A stretch of 64,000 nucleotides of DNA, taken from contig CM062296.1 in assembly GCA_031216915.1 (NCBI GenBank), positions 456,210,681-456,274,680 of the forward strand. Direction: 5' to 3'. A program made the position numbers and the translations under genes. The notes under the pieces were generated by a model. It was not told where the DNA came from and made no database searches. It worked only from the letters and a program-made list of their open reading frames with translations. Positions 46,011 through 58,954 of the stretch are shown one piece after another. This DNA is from Pictodentalium vernedei. Its lineage: Eukaryota > Mollusca > Scaphopoda > Dentaliida > Dentaliidae. Within the stretch, counting starts at the first letter, position 1, and every line of letters begins with the position of its first letter.

Positions 46011-48180
46011 TGAAAGTGTCAATGACACTGTAGCTCAACTTGTCAAGACAAAGACATGTACATGTATAGTATGTGACACAGCAATGACAAACATCTAGGT
46101 AATGACCTGATAACAAAGGTACATATAAAGTATTGTAACGGTCTGTACATAAATACTGACCGTTGCCTGTAACAAATGTATAGGTAAAGTATTGTAAAGG
46201 TGGGTGACAGTCAGATGCTGAACTAGAAAAAATCTTTGAGTCCCAGAGTGGGTCTGACTGAACCCCAAAATATTTGTTCTCATAGCACAGTGATAACAAA
46301 GGCACCCCAAAACACACTCGTTCCTGTTCCAAGGTGAAAACAAAAGTACTCAAGAAGTTTTGTGAAGATCAGTTCATAAATACGAGCTGTATAGAACTTG
46401 TGACAAAAAACTGATTGGACCTAATTTCGGTACAAAATGGCCACTGGCAGCCATCTTGAATTTTGGACCGTACCCAGAAACACTCATTCTCATCCCAAGG
46501 AGATAACAAAGGTACCCAAGAAGTTTTGTGAAGATCGGTTCATAAATACAGCCTCTACCCTGAGCCGTATTGACATGTGTGCTTACATTGTGTAAGTTGC
46601 CCTGAATAAATCAAAGTTCATCTAATTTGCATAATTTCTGCACGAAAAAAAAACCCTTACAATATGTGATGTATTCCATGTTACTAAACATTCATACAAA
46701 AATTTATTAAAATCAGAACTTTCATACAGAAGTTCTATACAAAAGACTGATTGCACTAATTTTGGTACAAAATGGCTGCTGGTGGCCATCTTGAATTTCG
46801 GACCACACCCAAAAAGACTCGCTCTCATCCCACGGTGATAACAAAGGTACCCAAGAAGTTTCGTAAAGATTGGTTCATAAATATGGCCTCTAGTCTGAGC
46901 TGTATAGAAGTTGTGTACAAAAAACTGATTAGACCTAATTTCGGTACAAAATGGCCACTGGCAGCCATCTTGAATTTTAGACCGCACCCAGAAACACTCG
47001 TTCTCGTCCCAAGGTGATAACAAAGGTACCCAAGACATTTCGTGAAGATCAGTTCATAAATACAGACTCTAGTCTGAGCCGTATTGACATGTGTACTTAC
47101 TGTGTGTAAGTCGCACTGAAAAAATCAAAGTTCATCTAATTTGCATAATTTCTGCACGAGAAAAAAACCCGTATTATATGTGATGCATCCCATGGTACTA
47201 AACATTCACACAAAAAAATTATTCAAATCAGGGCTTTCATATGGAAGTTCTGTGCAAAAATCGGATTGCACCTAATTTTGTACAAAATGGCTGCCATCGG
47301 CCATCTTGAATTTCGGACCGGACCCCAAAACACTCGTTCTCGTCCCACGGTGATACCAAAGGTACCCAAGAAGTTTCGTAAAGATCGGTTCATAAATACG
47401 GCCTCTAGCCCGAGCCGTATTGGCATTTGCACTTACAGTGCTGAAAGTAACCCCCAAAAACATCAAAATTAGTCTAATTTGCACAATTTACGTACGAGAA
47501 AAAAACCTGTATTATATGTGATGTATCCCATGGTACTAAACATTCATACAAAAAATTATTCAAATCAGAGCTTTCATATGGAAGTTCTGTACAAAACACA
47601 GATTTCTGCATTGTCGGTACAAAATGGCAGCTGGCAGCCATCTTGAATTTCGGACCGCACCCAAAAACACTCGTTCTCGTCCCACGGTCATAACAAAGGT
47701 ACCCAAGAAGTTTCGTAAAGATCGGGTCATAAATACGGCCTCTAGCCCGAGCCATAGCAGCTTGGCACTTACAGCTCTGAAAGTAACACTAAATAAATCA
47801 AAATCAGTCTAATTTGCATAATTTACGCACGAGAAAAAAACCCGTATTATATGTGATGTATCCCATGGTACTAAACATTTATACAAAACTTTATTCAAAT
47901 CAGAACTTTCATACAGAAGTTCTGTACAAAAAACTGATTTTTGCATCATCGGTACAAAATGGCCACTGGCAGCCATCTTGAATTTCGGACCACACCTAAA
48001 AACACTCGTTCCCGTCCCAGGGTCATAACAAAGGTACACAAGAAGTTTCGTAAAGATGGGTTCATAAATACGACCTCTAGCCCGAGCCATAGCCAATTGT
48101 TGACATACGAACAGACGGACAGATGGACGACGGGCCATGACATTAGCTCAAATTTGACTTCGTCAAAGTTGAGCTAAAAA
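46011..48180 (+). mobile_element. Helentron-like element, family H2, copy 4, nested in DIRS copy B
   Basis: The 5' end is 'gtgtcaatgacactgtagct' (46017-46036). The 3' end is the TTTGAC-TTC-GTCAAA hairpin, then GTTGAGCTAA (48154-48177). About six ~340-bp units share blocks with 26834-27980 ('catctaatttgcataatt', 'aaaatggc.actggcagccat', 'aagatcggttcataaata'). Frames across it (such as 46622-47038 and 47809-48138, minus) repeat the same peptide and are unit artefacts. Confidence 0.75.
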
Positions 48181-48639
48181 TAATTCAAAAGAAAAAATTT
48201 TCAAAAAATATCAGAAGAGCCCAAGTTCCCAATGGGAACAAAAACATATTTAAAAATTAATGTAACACTTACGGACAATATTAATGTATCTGGCTATGAG
48301 CAGAACTAAACAGCAGACAAGTAATCACTATCAGAAGTAACCGTTGTCAACGTAAACAAAAGTGTACAAAAACCGGAAACATGACTCCAGGCACTGTAAA
48401 CATGGCCCAAAATCAGTTACCAATTTAAACACTATCCAATATAAAACAGAGACTTCCAGAGAAGAAACTGCAGTACATCGGATGGTAGATGCAGACCAAA
48501 ACGCCTAACCACCCAAGGGTGAGGACGTAATCATGGGGAAAAACAGAATAATTATTCTGTTACCAAGCTAAAACTCCCAAGAAATTTTAGTAAAAAAAAA
48601 AATTACAAAAATTGTGCCAAAAGCATGGGAGAATAGCAA

Positions 48640-48689
<50 letters not shown>
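48640..48689. repeat. 50-nt uninterrupted G homopolymer
   Basis: It sits in the leader of DIRS copy B. The equivalent site in copies A and C has only five G/C bases. Either extreme expansion or an assembly artefact. Confidence 0.9.
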
Positions 48690-48690
<1 letters not shown>

Positions 48691-48959
48691 ATAAAGGAAA
48701 GGGAGAGAGGAAACACTGAACAAACAATGGTAAATTCATAGCAAGAATGACAACATCAGGCCCATGCCCCGAAATTTGGGAACATGAAATAATTTCATAA
48801 AAAAATTATAAGTTACAGCCCTGAACACATCCTGCCACTGTTTCTTCCTCTCATCCTTTTATTTCCTCCTTAGACCCACCATTTCTTCCATAATTATGTG
48901 TCTGGCATCATTTAAACTGAGATTTACAAGCACAAATATCAGTGAGATGTTACTAAATT

Positions 48960-49175
48960 TAGGGCCAAACAAAGAATGACATTTGGCGCCAATTTCGAGA
49001 CCTCCTTGACACTGCGCACGCGCAGTGGATAATAAGTATGGAGGACCACTTAGGACATTGAAATTTTGGATTTTGATGCAAATTTGGGGGATTGGGGGGC
49101 AAAATTTGTGTTTGGCCCTAGAATTTAAGGAGTTAGCACCAGCTAAGTCTGGGTCATTGGTACAGTATAAAAATA
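48960..49175 (-). repeat. 5' ITR of DIRS copy B
   Basis: Matches the ITRs of A and C, with 'agttagcaccagctaagtct' and 'gggtcattggtacagtata'. TGCGCACGCGCA is at 49013-49024 and TTGGCGCC at about 48984-48991. Confidence 0.85.
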
Positions 49176-51650
49176 TTACAGTGTACCCCATTATCAAAAT
49201 TCTAAAATGCGAGCACGTGTTTAAATGTTGTGGAAAAACTTTGTCCCTGTGGACTAACATGCTTCCTGCTGTATTCTTTTAAATGTTATTGAATAAATAG
49301 CTAAAATACACACCCTTTGCTTTTATTTGTCATTTCAACAGGCTTTCCTTTACAAATTTTGTTCAGTAACATATGCATGCAAACGATTCACCTAGAACAA
49401 CCTCCTCTCTGGTGAGTGAACGTCCAGCCACCAAAGTGACTTTTCACTGATTTTTTTTGGGGCTGCAACTCCATGGGTAAATAGTCTAATTTTCCACTAG
49501 AACTGAATGCCAGAACTATGCGCCTGATTGGCAGTGCTGTTTTTATTTATTTATTTTACATATTTAAAAATTTCAATTTATTACTTTGATCAATGCCAAG
49601 CATTCAAACAGTTCCCAGGTTGACCAGCAAAGGGGGTGGGGGGAGTGGTATTAGAGGGGCAGGGGAGGCACCACTTGTTCAGATACTCTATTTTGCATAA
49701 TCACACTCCTTGTCGGCTAAATTAATTTCAAAGCTTTTTAATCAACATGTTAATGCTTATTATTAAGTCCTTGAAAAGATAATTAATGGCCATGTAGGGG
49801 GTGAGGGCTGCAGTTTCTGTGCACTTATAGGCCAGATTACTAGTGCAGGCTATTTACACACATGTAATTAGGATCGCAAAAACATCTCTTTCTGAGAACT
49901 AAGTTTTTGGTCTGTATAATTTCTGTATAGTTTTCACCTTTAACCGCTTTTATTTTGTGTTATGTCGATTAAAATATCAATGGCTCAACTTAATGGAAAT
50001 TTTCTCGAGCAATATCGAGTGGCTTGATACTTTTTTATCCATATTCCTTAATGAGACCTAACTCTCAAATGTGAATATGGAGTTGGTGCAAGTGTGTGTG
50101 CTTTTAGAGGGTGTGGGGGGAGGGGGTGTAGGATCCATGAAAAACGAGTCATCAACGGTCACAGATCTAGCGAGTGACATTGTGTTGAATGTGTTACAAT
50201 ACAGCTCCAGCAGGTAAGCAGTTAGATGATCACAAATGGGGGTGTATCACCAAAATACCTGGATATTATTCATTTTGTTCCATCCATTTCCTAATATCTC
50301 TGTCCCCTCACTACATGGTGTACCCCCAGAAAACATTCTTCCCAGGCAGTCATAGGACCCTTAATTTTTATTATTTCATTTTGAGCACCAGAAATGGTTC
50401 ACCTGCTGAGCTTTAGGATTACGTTCAGATGCCTATTAGGTGAAAATTGTGTTTTACTTTTTAACCCAATAATGAGCGGGGTTTTCCTTTTCATTGTAGT
50501 CATTTTTGTTTGATGGACATTTTCAATGTGCATTAGCCCAATTAGTTACAACTTATTATTCAGAATAATCGCTCTCGCCATCTCGCGTTTATTCGCCCAA
50601 AACAAAAACGTGTCAATGGCGTCTGTATTTGGGGATGGGTGGAGGCTTTGATTATCTTCCGGCCCCGTTCATCTGTCCTTGATGGTGTTGATGTAAAGTG
50701 TTCATACGGCAAGATATTATTGAGAGTTATTTTGTGGCAGGAGAAACTATTTGTCTTGTGCATCTTCAGTTAGTAAAATATCTGCCATCCATCTTCTGGC
50801 GTTGGAGCGATCACATGAAAATAAGGTTGCGACAGTGATCTCCATATTCCGTACCTTGAATACAGTGTTGACTGTTGGTCGACATTAGCTTGCAGATGAT
50901 AGACATGCATGTACCTGTCTTCTGTTTCTCATGCCAATGTCCCGTTGTGTAGGTAATTCTTATTTTGTCGAGCAGTTTATAAATTATATAAAATTTATAA
51001 ATCATTTGTATATAGCCGATTCTATATAGAAATAATAAAAAAAGAAATCTGCGTTGATTAACAAGGTACATGTATTATGAAGGCTCCTTTTATTTTCACT
51101 TATCTGGATTATCTGAAAAGGATTAAGATAAATTTGACTAGCGTCGTAAATCCACTCAAGTCAACCGCGGTCAGCTGGTGAACTATTAATTATAAGTATA
51201 CCGGTGACAGCCCATGTTTCCATGGGTCCAATGGGTGATGGCGCCAGTATCAGACCACCCAGTGGGTGTCAGAGTACCATTACACTCTTTGCATACTGTA
51301 TATCTTCTGGGAAAGGTTCCAAGGTACTTTTCAAAGAGAAAAGTTGCATTTTAATCTAAGCCAGAGGTTGAGTACACTCTCCTCCAATGTTATATGGGGG
51401 GCATGTGCTCTGCGACTGATGTTTTGAGTAATAGTGAGCAGCAAAAGTAGAATAACTTGAGAAGTCAATTCTAGTCAAGTGTCTGACAGATATAAATTGA
51501 CTAGGAACAACGACTAGAAATAACTGCTATGTACATCAAAAGTCTTCAAAGTCTTCATAGTTTTTATGTTTTTTCTGTTTGTACTGATGTCGAAATATCA
51601 AAATTTGGTCATTTGGTTGTTTTTTGTTTTACTGTCTACAGATGGACCAT
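49176..51650. other. No gene seen
   Basis: The longest stretch without recognisable repeats. ORFs at 50189-50416 (plus), 50560-50763 (minus) and 50811-51071 (minus) are short and carry no motif I know. It could be intergenic or intronic. Confidence 0.5.
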
Positions 51651-51654
51651 TTTA

Positions 51655-52450
51655 AAGTCAAAGATGGCTGGCTAATTTGCATAATTTATGCACAAGAGAA
51701 AAAACAGTACATTATTTAATGGAAATTGTGGCAGTTGATCTCAAAACCAAAATTAAGCAAAATCGGAATCACTGTTTGAAAGGTCTTGCTAAAAAGTATA
51801 TAGCCATTTTTAGAACAAAATGGCCGACAGGCAACTGTGGCCATTTTCAAGGACTGTCAAACTCCAAAATGTAACATCTTCTTCCTCTCATCAATAAACA
51901 ACAATGAATTAAGATTCATAACTATTGGCCTTGAATTAACTGAGTTGTGGTGATTTAGGTGATATATGTTTTTTTGACTACAGAACAGTTTTAAAAACAA
52001 AGATAGCTGGATGATTTGCATAATTTCACGAGTGAAAAATTTGTATACTATGTTATGTAAATTGAGCTAAATGTTTTCCATACCAAAAATAATCAAAATC
52101 TGAATTACCATATGAAAGTTCTTGCTTAAAAAGTGAAATAGCTATTTTTAGAATAAAATGGCCGACTGCAGCCATTTTTGATGGCCATGAAAACTCCAAA
52201 TGTGACATCCTCTCTGTGTGGTCAATTATGTACTATTGTATCAAGTTTCAAAATGATTGGCCTTGAATTACCTGAATTAATTGAGTTATGGGGATTTTTT
52301 TCCTCTGTATGCTGAAAGTGACCTAAACCTCTGATCACCACCAAGACAAGAGGATAAAAAAAAAAAAAACCCATCCATCTGCTGGACAAACAGTTGGACA
52401 GGCTGATGGATGGATGGACAAAAGATAGATCGCTACATAACCCAATTTTG
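51655..52450. repeat. Two diverged ~345-bp units related to the H2 core
   Basis: 'atttgcataatt' (51675 and 52014), 'gaacaaaatggccgac' / 'gaataaaatggccgac' and 'attggccttgaattaac' / 'attggccttgaattacc' recur in order. A 'ggatggatggacaaaagata' tail and a 'caagggata' word near 52452 resemble H3 tails. No clean termini. Confidence 0.55.
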
Positions 52451-52903
52451 TCAAGGGATAAATATGGTAATTTGTCAATGTCTTGTCTGAAAGTTATACA
52501 TGAACTGCAATAAGTTATACATGTGCTACTTACCTCCCTTACCAGGTCATTATAAATCACATCTGTTGCAGGAAAATGAGGAAATCACATTATTTCAACA
52601 TTTGTTGAAAAACATAAAATATGGAAGTTCCATTGACATAGATATCTAAATGCTTTGCTTCAGAAATTTTACTGTAACTTTAGAAAAGTGAAACAAATTT
52701 AAATTTAAGATCTTGCACTGTATTAGTATGGTACTGTATTTGAATAATTGGCAGGTGTTTGCTTGCAGCACACTTCTCTGAATGAGGAAGAACATGAAAT
52801 GGTGGATTCTCCTGGCCCTATAAAGGAGGTGACCCATTTGCAGAACCAAAATTAAAGAAAAGCTATTAATTGAAAAAAGAATGTTTTTATTTTTGGAATT
52901 CAT
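52451..52903. other. No gene seen
   Basis: Unassigned flank of DIRS copy C. Confidence 0.5.
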
Positions 52904-53105
52904 ATTTTTATACTGTACCAATGACCCAGACATAGCTGGTGCTAACTCTTAAAATATAGGGCCAAACACAAATTTTGCCCCCCAATCCCCAAAATTTGCA
53001 TCTAAAACTAAAGAAAACATGTCCTGAAAGGCCCTCCACACTTCGCCCCTACTGCACATGCGCAGTGTCAAGGACGTTCCGAAATTGGCGCCATTAATCA
53101 TTCTA
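52904..53105 (+). repeat. 5' ITR of DIRS copy C
   Basis: Begins 'atttttatactgtaccaatg' and contains TGCACATGCGCA (53053-53064) and TTGGCGCC (about 53086-53093). Confidence 0.87.
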
Positions 53106-55198
53106 AGTTTGGCCCTTCATCAGTTAACATCTGACTGATCTTTGTGCTTTTAAATCTCAGTTTAAATGATGCCAGACACATAAATTTTAGTGAAATGGTG
53201 ATTCTAAGGAGGATAGAGAAGGAGGAGAGGAAAAGAATGTGTGACAGAATATTATCAGGGCTGTAACTTAAAATTTTTTAATGAAATTATGTTAAGTTAC
53301 CTATTTTCAAGGCAGCAGCCATTTTGTTGTCATTCTGATTATTTAGTTACACTGTTTTTTTAAGTGTTTTCCTCTCTCCCTGTCCTTTAAGTTCCCCCTT
53401 GCTATTCTCCCATGCTTTTGGCATAGTTTCTGTAATTATTATTACTAAAATTTCTTGGGAGTTTTAGCTGTATAACAGAATGAATTCTGTTCTTTCCCCA
53501 TGTTTACGTCTTCACCTACGGGTGGTTAGGCGTTGTGTTCTGCATCTACCATCTGATGTTCTGCAGTTTCTTCCCTGGAAGTCTCTGTTTTGCATCAGAT
53601 AGTGTATTTTTGGTAACTGATTTCGGGCCTGGGTGCCTGGAGTCTTATTTTAGTGTTTTTACACTCATTGTTTACATTTACAACAGCCCTCTGTGTGAGG
53701 GGGGGATTTCTAAAAAATAATATCTTTATGTTATTTTAATCATAACTAGATACATTATTATTGTTCGTAAGTGTTGAATAAATTGTTTAAAATATTTTTA
53801 AAATTTTTGTCCACACTTAGGCTTAGGATCCATTGGGGCTCAACGTTACTTTTCAGAAACTTGGGCTGTTCTGAAAAAATATTTTTTCAAAATATTTTGA
53901 TTTCAATTATTTTTTCTATATTAATGGATCATATTATTATTATGTATTTTGATTGCCAGGGGTTAGTGCGAGTACCAGGACTTGTTTTCTTTTCACATTG
54001 AAAGGATATTGATCAATTGTTTTAAGAGGAAGTCTTCCTCTGACTTTATTATCATTCTATATGTGGTCAGTGTACTCGCATTAACTCCTGTTCTGTATCG
54101 TATGATTTCGATGACAATATGGGAAGCGTATGTCACGGTATGTTGTTGGGGATTTGGACACTCCGGTCCTTTCCCCGCAGGGTCACTCTACTTTAGCAAT
54201 TTCTATTTCAGACGATCAAGATTAGGGTGATGTATCTGTGATGTCTTCCAACAGTGTGCCTCCGTCGTCACAATTAATGAAGGGCTAGCGGAAAAGTGCT
54301 CATGTAAATACGCCAATTGCCTAAGAGGACCCTAGTAGGTTCGACGGCCTTTGACGTCCGCTAGCTCGCCCGGTGTAGCGTCCATTCACCGAATGGTTCG
54401 GCAGCCGGGTTCGTCCGTTGCGGTCTAGAAGGAATTTTGGGGTGATGCGAGCACTATAAATTAACTTAATGCACACCCAGTGACGGCGGATCGGAGGGAG
54501 AACGCAGGAAGCCTTTTAGTCCGGTTCATAGCTCGTTCCGGTCCATCCGGACGGCAAGCGAGAGAGGCCCCTCTCTCGTTCAACAACATCTGGCCCCAGA
54601 TGTTGTGGTACAAAATGTGTCGCAAGCGGAGCATACGTCCGTCGCTCGGGACGCTCCGTTGTATAGGCAGTCCGCTGAGACTGCTAAGGCTTCCTCTTCT
54701 CGTCAGCGCACACGACCGCACCTTGGCTGCATGACCGCCGATATATTACCAGCTTCGCCGATCAAGGATTCTTCGGCGACCAGGTCACACCATCCGGTAG
54801 CCAGGGACACTAGGCCTGTAGACTCCGGACGTTCGCATAGGAAGTGTGCGGGAGTCAACGTACACGGAGCTTCCGGCGGCAATGCATCGTAAGACCGCTA
54901 CTGCACAGGCCTCGGGAACGGACGTGCTTTCCTTAATAGCACGGTTTATCGCAGCATCCCAGCATCAACTGAATCTGTCGCATATATTTTATCCGACGAT
55001 GCTGGGTCGGGACGCTCCGCGGAAGCGGGTACGGACGTCCGAAAGTTTCATCCGGTCCGACGGGATACCGAAAGGGATTCGGAGGATTTCGAGCTTTCCC
55101 TTTCGGAACAACATATGCTGTTGTGTATGTCATCTGACTTGGTCTTCTACAGCTTCTTTCGTCAGACCAGAATGCTGCGATGCCGGATAAGAAACTGA

Positions 55199-55306
55199 TA
55201 GCGTCGGTGGACTTAGAAATTTTTGGTTCGGTTCAGGGACATCGTCCCTCAGTTCCGACATAGTCCAATAATGTCACACAAACTTTCGAATTATTGAACG
55301 ACGCTA
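55199..55306 (+). other. Nested hairpin in gag-like unit 1, copy C
   Basis: TAGCGTC/GACGCTA outside, TGGACT/AGTCCA in the middle, AGGGAC-ATC-GTCCCT inside, with TCGG/CCGA flanking the inner stem. Confidence 0.55.
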
Positions 55307-56321
55307 TATATATTATTATTTTATGCTTGCTATCCAAGCATTTCTGGTTTCTTGTTCGAAGAGTTATGGAGATGTCTTTCAAAAGTGTGCCTCTGTCGTC
55401 ATAGTTAATGAAGAGTTAGCGGCAATAAGTGCTCATGCAATATGTCTATCGCCTACGGAGTGACATTCGCTAGCTCACCCGGTGTAGCGTACATTCATCG
55501 AATGGTTCGGCTGCCGGGTTCGTCCGTTGCGGTCTAGGAAGGAGATTTGGGTGATGCGAGCACTTTAATTACTTTAGTACTCACCCAGTGACGGCAGATT
55601 GAGGACAGATCGGAGGAAGCCTGTTAGTCCGGTTCCTGGCTTGTCCAGGTCCGTCCGGGCTGTGAGCGAGAGAGGTCCCTCTCTCGCCCAACAACATAGG
55701 GGACCGCATGTTGTGGTTCAGATATTTTACATTCGGAGCATATGTCCGTTGGTCGGGACGCTCCGTTATATTGACAGTCCGAGAGACTGTCTTTAATGCT
55801 TCCTCATCCTCACAGCAGGGCACACGACCGCACATTGGCTACGTGACCTCGAGTATCCGATCAGTTTCGACATTCAGTGATTCCACGGCGAATAGGTCGC
55901 GCCATCCGGTAGCCAAGGGACACGAGGCCTATACACTCCGTTTGCTCGCATATTGGAAGTATGCACGGGGTAACGATCATGGAGCTTCCAGCGGCAATGC
56001 ATCGTAAGACCGCTTCTCCTCAGGCCTCAGTGACGGACGTGCTATCCGAGTTAGCACAGTTGTTTCGCAGCATCCCTGCAATTGACAGTTTCTCGGTCGA
56101 ATCAGGAATTATCCGACGGCGCTGGGTCGGTGCGGTCCGCGGTTGCATCAGCTACGGACGACCGAACGCTTTATAGGGTCCGACAGGATGGCGAAAGGGA
56201 TTCGAAAGATTTCGAGTTTTCCCTTTAGTAGTATCGGAAGATGCCTTTCATATCTTCTGGCATTATCTTCCAGTGATTATTATTTCGGACTTCATTGCTG
56301 CGATCTTGGATAAGAGACTTA

Positions 56322-56427
56322 TAGCGTATTGGACTCGGATTTTTCGATCGGTTCAGGGACATTGTCCCTGACTTACCGACGCAGTCCAATATTGTCATTA
56401 CAACATGTGTTTTATTTTTCGACGCTA
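56322..56427 (+). other. Nested hairpin in gag-like unit 2, copy C
   Basis: The middle stem TATTGGACT/AGTCCAATA and inner stem CAGGGAC-ATT-GTCCCTG are intact. The outer stem has a small deletion (TAGCGT against GACGCTA). Confidence 0.55.
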
Positions 56428-56599
56428 TATATATATATATATATACAAGCCTGCTACTAAGCACGATAGTTTAGTTTCTTGTCCGCGTTGCTCATTTCTG
56501 CCATTTTATCATTTATACAAATAGTTTATTTTGGCAGAGCAGGGCATACCGAGAGTTCATATGCGTCTAGACGGTGTGATTAAAGACTGCATATATTCT

Positions 56600-57550
56600 T
56601 TTTCGCCGTTTATGTCTTTTCCAATTTCAATGTTGGGAACGACATTATGTATAGTAGACTTAACTTAGACGCTTTATTATACGTAATCCGCCTTACTGAG
56701 GCGTTATCATTACGTCTTCAAGAAAAGATTTACGGGATATTATTCTCAATGTAATTTCTTTTGAGGGCAGTAGTTTGTTCACGTATAACTCCGCCCTTCA
56801 GTGGCTGATTGGAGTTAGTTAGACGTGACGTAGCCCTAGCTACATCCACACGCGTGGATAGTAAGGTTAAGAACTCTCTCAGAGTCGCTTCGTTCTCGGA
56901 GGAGCTTCTCTTCGACGGCAACTTTTCGGCAATCCATGAATTGCTCGATTTATACGTTCTCTTGTCTATCTAGTGTTACAAGAGATTCAGACTGGGGCAA
57001 ACATTCGGTGGTTGAGAGTGCCGCCGCAGTTGCCGGACCCGAGTGTGGCTGTTATGACGGTTGCCAGTCAAACAGATTGGGATATAATCCTGATCCCTAC
57101 GGATTCGAAGTGCCAGGGTCTTTGGGTTCCGCAGTCTTTTAGCAATCAGTTTAACTTCCGCGGAATAATGTTTTTTAGGCTTGCTTTATGTCATTGCATG
57201 AACATTATTCAGAAACGCAGGCCCAAATTCCTGTCCTTTAATTCGACAGTAGTGGCGTATCTCCGGAACCAGGGAGGCACTCTTTCGTTTCCGTTATTCA
57301 ATTTAATGGAAAGAATCCGTCTGTTGGTTATAGTACACCAAGTTCAGTTTTGGTCCGTCATATTCCGGGTCGTCTGATTGTTTTATCGGACTCCCGTTCT
57401 CTTACGGGTCGCTTGTTGCTGTCAGAATGGACTCTCAACAAACAAGTATTCAATCAGATTTGCTATCTATGGGAGCGCCCAATGATGATTTATTTATGAC
57501 ACAGCTTGCTAATCAATTGCAGACGTATGTGTTAGCTTGTCCAGATCTCT
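56600..57550 (+). pseudogene. DIRS RT/RNase H linker and RNase H remnant, copy C
   Basis: A broken linker with 'SSRKDLRDIILNVISFEGSS' (about 56715-56775) precedes RNase H. There, 'LIPTDSKCQGLWVPQSF' (57088 on) stands where 'TDAS..GWGA' is expected, and 'STVVAYLRNQGGTLSFPLF' (57243 on) is the diagnostic DIRS block. Then come 'IVHQVQF', a frameshifted 'RHIPGRL' box and 'TLNKQVFNQICYLWERPM' (57430 on), which leads into the recombinase. The RT palm with YxDD is not seen upstream; only about 450 bp separates the gag-like repeat from the linker. Confidence 0.75.
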
Positions 57551-57777
57551 GAGCTAATATTGTTAACGCTCTATTGATCTATAGGACGGAATGATAGGAT
57601 ACCCGTATCCTCCGGCGCTGTTGTTTTAGCAGGTATTGCTAAGATAAACAACCACAATTCATTTCTGTTGATAGCATCTCTATCTTCACAGAGATCATGA
57701 GTAATTTACTCTCTTGTCTACTGTGGGTCTTAACGTGAAATCTTCCTCTATGTGAGGATCTTTTTCACTGGGTAAAT

Positions 57778-58795
57778 CGTGTCATCTTTATCACAACCAG
57801 CAAGGTTGCAACCTTCATGTATTCCGTTGTGTGGTCCGTATTGCATTGTAAGCACTGTACTGGACGAGCTTTGGACGCGATTTCTTACTATAGGAGATCC
57901 TCTTCTTCGCTATTCTATGCGGCTAAAGTGGAGGCTCTTCCGTCGTGGTGTAGGGATCATTAGGTTCATATTGTTGATCCCTCCATACTACTCATTGCTA
58001 TTTTTTAGTATACTTGTTTCACAAGATCTACTGCAGCCTGTTATTATTTAGGTTATAGGTTTATGTTACCTCATACCTATGCACTCTACGATAGTTTACA
58101 ATTGAGTCTTTTGTCTCTTTATCTAAGTCAGTTAGTAACTTTTTGATAAATAGACTTAGAATCTTTAGATTAAATTCCTATACGGATTTTAACTTCGGTT
58201 CTTATTTAGCTAAGTAATCATTTGAGCCTCTGGAAACAGTAGTTTTCAAATTCTGACCTTTTAGACAGTAATTCTGTTGGTTTCTCTTTTACTGTAGAGT
58301 CAGTGAGTTTCATGCACTATCGATGGATGATTTTCACTTTCATAGTTTCGGAATCAATACTTCCGTTACTATTTAGGTTGGATTGTTGCATAAGAGTTAG
58401 GCTCCTATTATCCGGAACCTATTATTTTAAGGTCCTTCCGTCTTCGTATGGGCATAGGCCTTTACTCTTTCCGGGTACAGTTTATGTATTTATAAACAGA
58501 TATCTGTTTATTACAAAGGGCGTAAGCTTCTTCTGTCTTTGATGTCTAGTAGAAGGACGTTACGCTCCATTTTATTGTTAATGGATTCTATTAACTATCG
58601 GTACTGCTTATGGTATATCATTGACTTAGCAGTTGTGCTTAAGTTTTCGGCTCATGAAGTAAGAGTTCTTCTACTTCTTGGGCTTACTTTAATAGTGTCG
58701 CTATTATAGATTTTTGAAGGCCGCTCATTGCGCTCAGCCATCCACATTCATGAATTTTATCTTAGAAATATCGAGTCCATTTCTGGAGGCCTCTA
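57778..58795 (+). pseudogene. Tyrosine recombinase remnant, copy C
   Basis: The N-terminal part at 57840-58040 ('CTGRALDAISYYRRSSSS', 'FYAAKVEALPSW') corresponds to copy B residues. The first Arg region (about 58270-58330) is degraded. 'SSYGHRPLLFPGTVYVF' lies at 58440-58490. The H-x-x-R box 'AHEVRVLLLLG' is at about 58650-58683 and 'EFYLRNIESISGG' with the candidate Tyr at about 58755-58795. Several frames are needed, so it is inactive. Confidence 0.75.
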
Positions 58796-58935
58796 TTGTT
58801 AGGTCTATTATCTACTGCTCAGAATGTCATTCACTTAACAGTTGCTACTATAGCTAGGTAGGCTGTCTGTTTCGGCAGTGTCTCCGTTCGGCTGCCCTCT
58901 TCGCTCTGGGCTATTTGACCCAGGGCAAGAAAAAG

Positions 58936-58954
58936 GGGGGGGGGGGGGGGGGGA
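58936..58954. repeat. Homopolymer G tract in DIRS copy C
   Basis: Counterpart of the C run at 5662-5682 in copy A. Confidence 0.85.

Larger units (their letters stand above)
43700..49175 (-). mobile_element. DIRS-type retrotransposon, copy B (minus, internally replaced)
   Basis: The 5' ITR is at 48960-49175 and the leader at 48178-48960. The gag-like, RT and most RNase H sequence is missing and its place is taken by the H2 element at 46011-48180. The recombinase (about 45965-44600), ICR (43842-43923) and a truncated 3' ITR (43700-43765) follow. It is more diverged from A and C than they are from each other, but its recombinase is the best preserved of the three. Confidence 0.85.
54237..56455 (+). 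pseudogene. Duplicated gag-like region of DIRS copy C
   Basis: Units start at 'gtgtgcctccgtcgtcac' (54254) and 'gtgtgcctctgtcgtcat' (55386), so the period is 1132 bp. They encode parallel peptides: 'YTELPAAMHRKTATAQASGT' (54861 on) and 'IMELPAAMHRKTASPQASVT' (55976 on). No zinc knuckle or other known domain is seen. The frames are broken. Gag identity is inferred from position and from the basic, Ser/Arg-rich composition. Confidence 0.55.

Noticed and set aside
46622-48143. Several minus-strand ORFs of 65-138 aa with related sequence
   Set aside because: They repeat every ~340 bp because they read across units of the H2 minisatellite; no codon-level conservation or known motif.
50189-51071. 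Host exons in the repeat-poor stretch
   Set aside because: No recognisable domain, and the short frames lack supporting splice signals that I could judge by eye.
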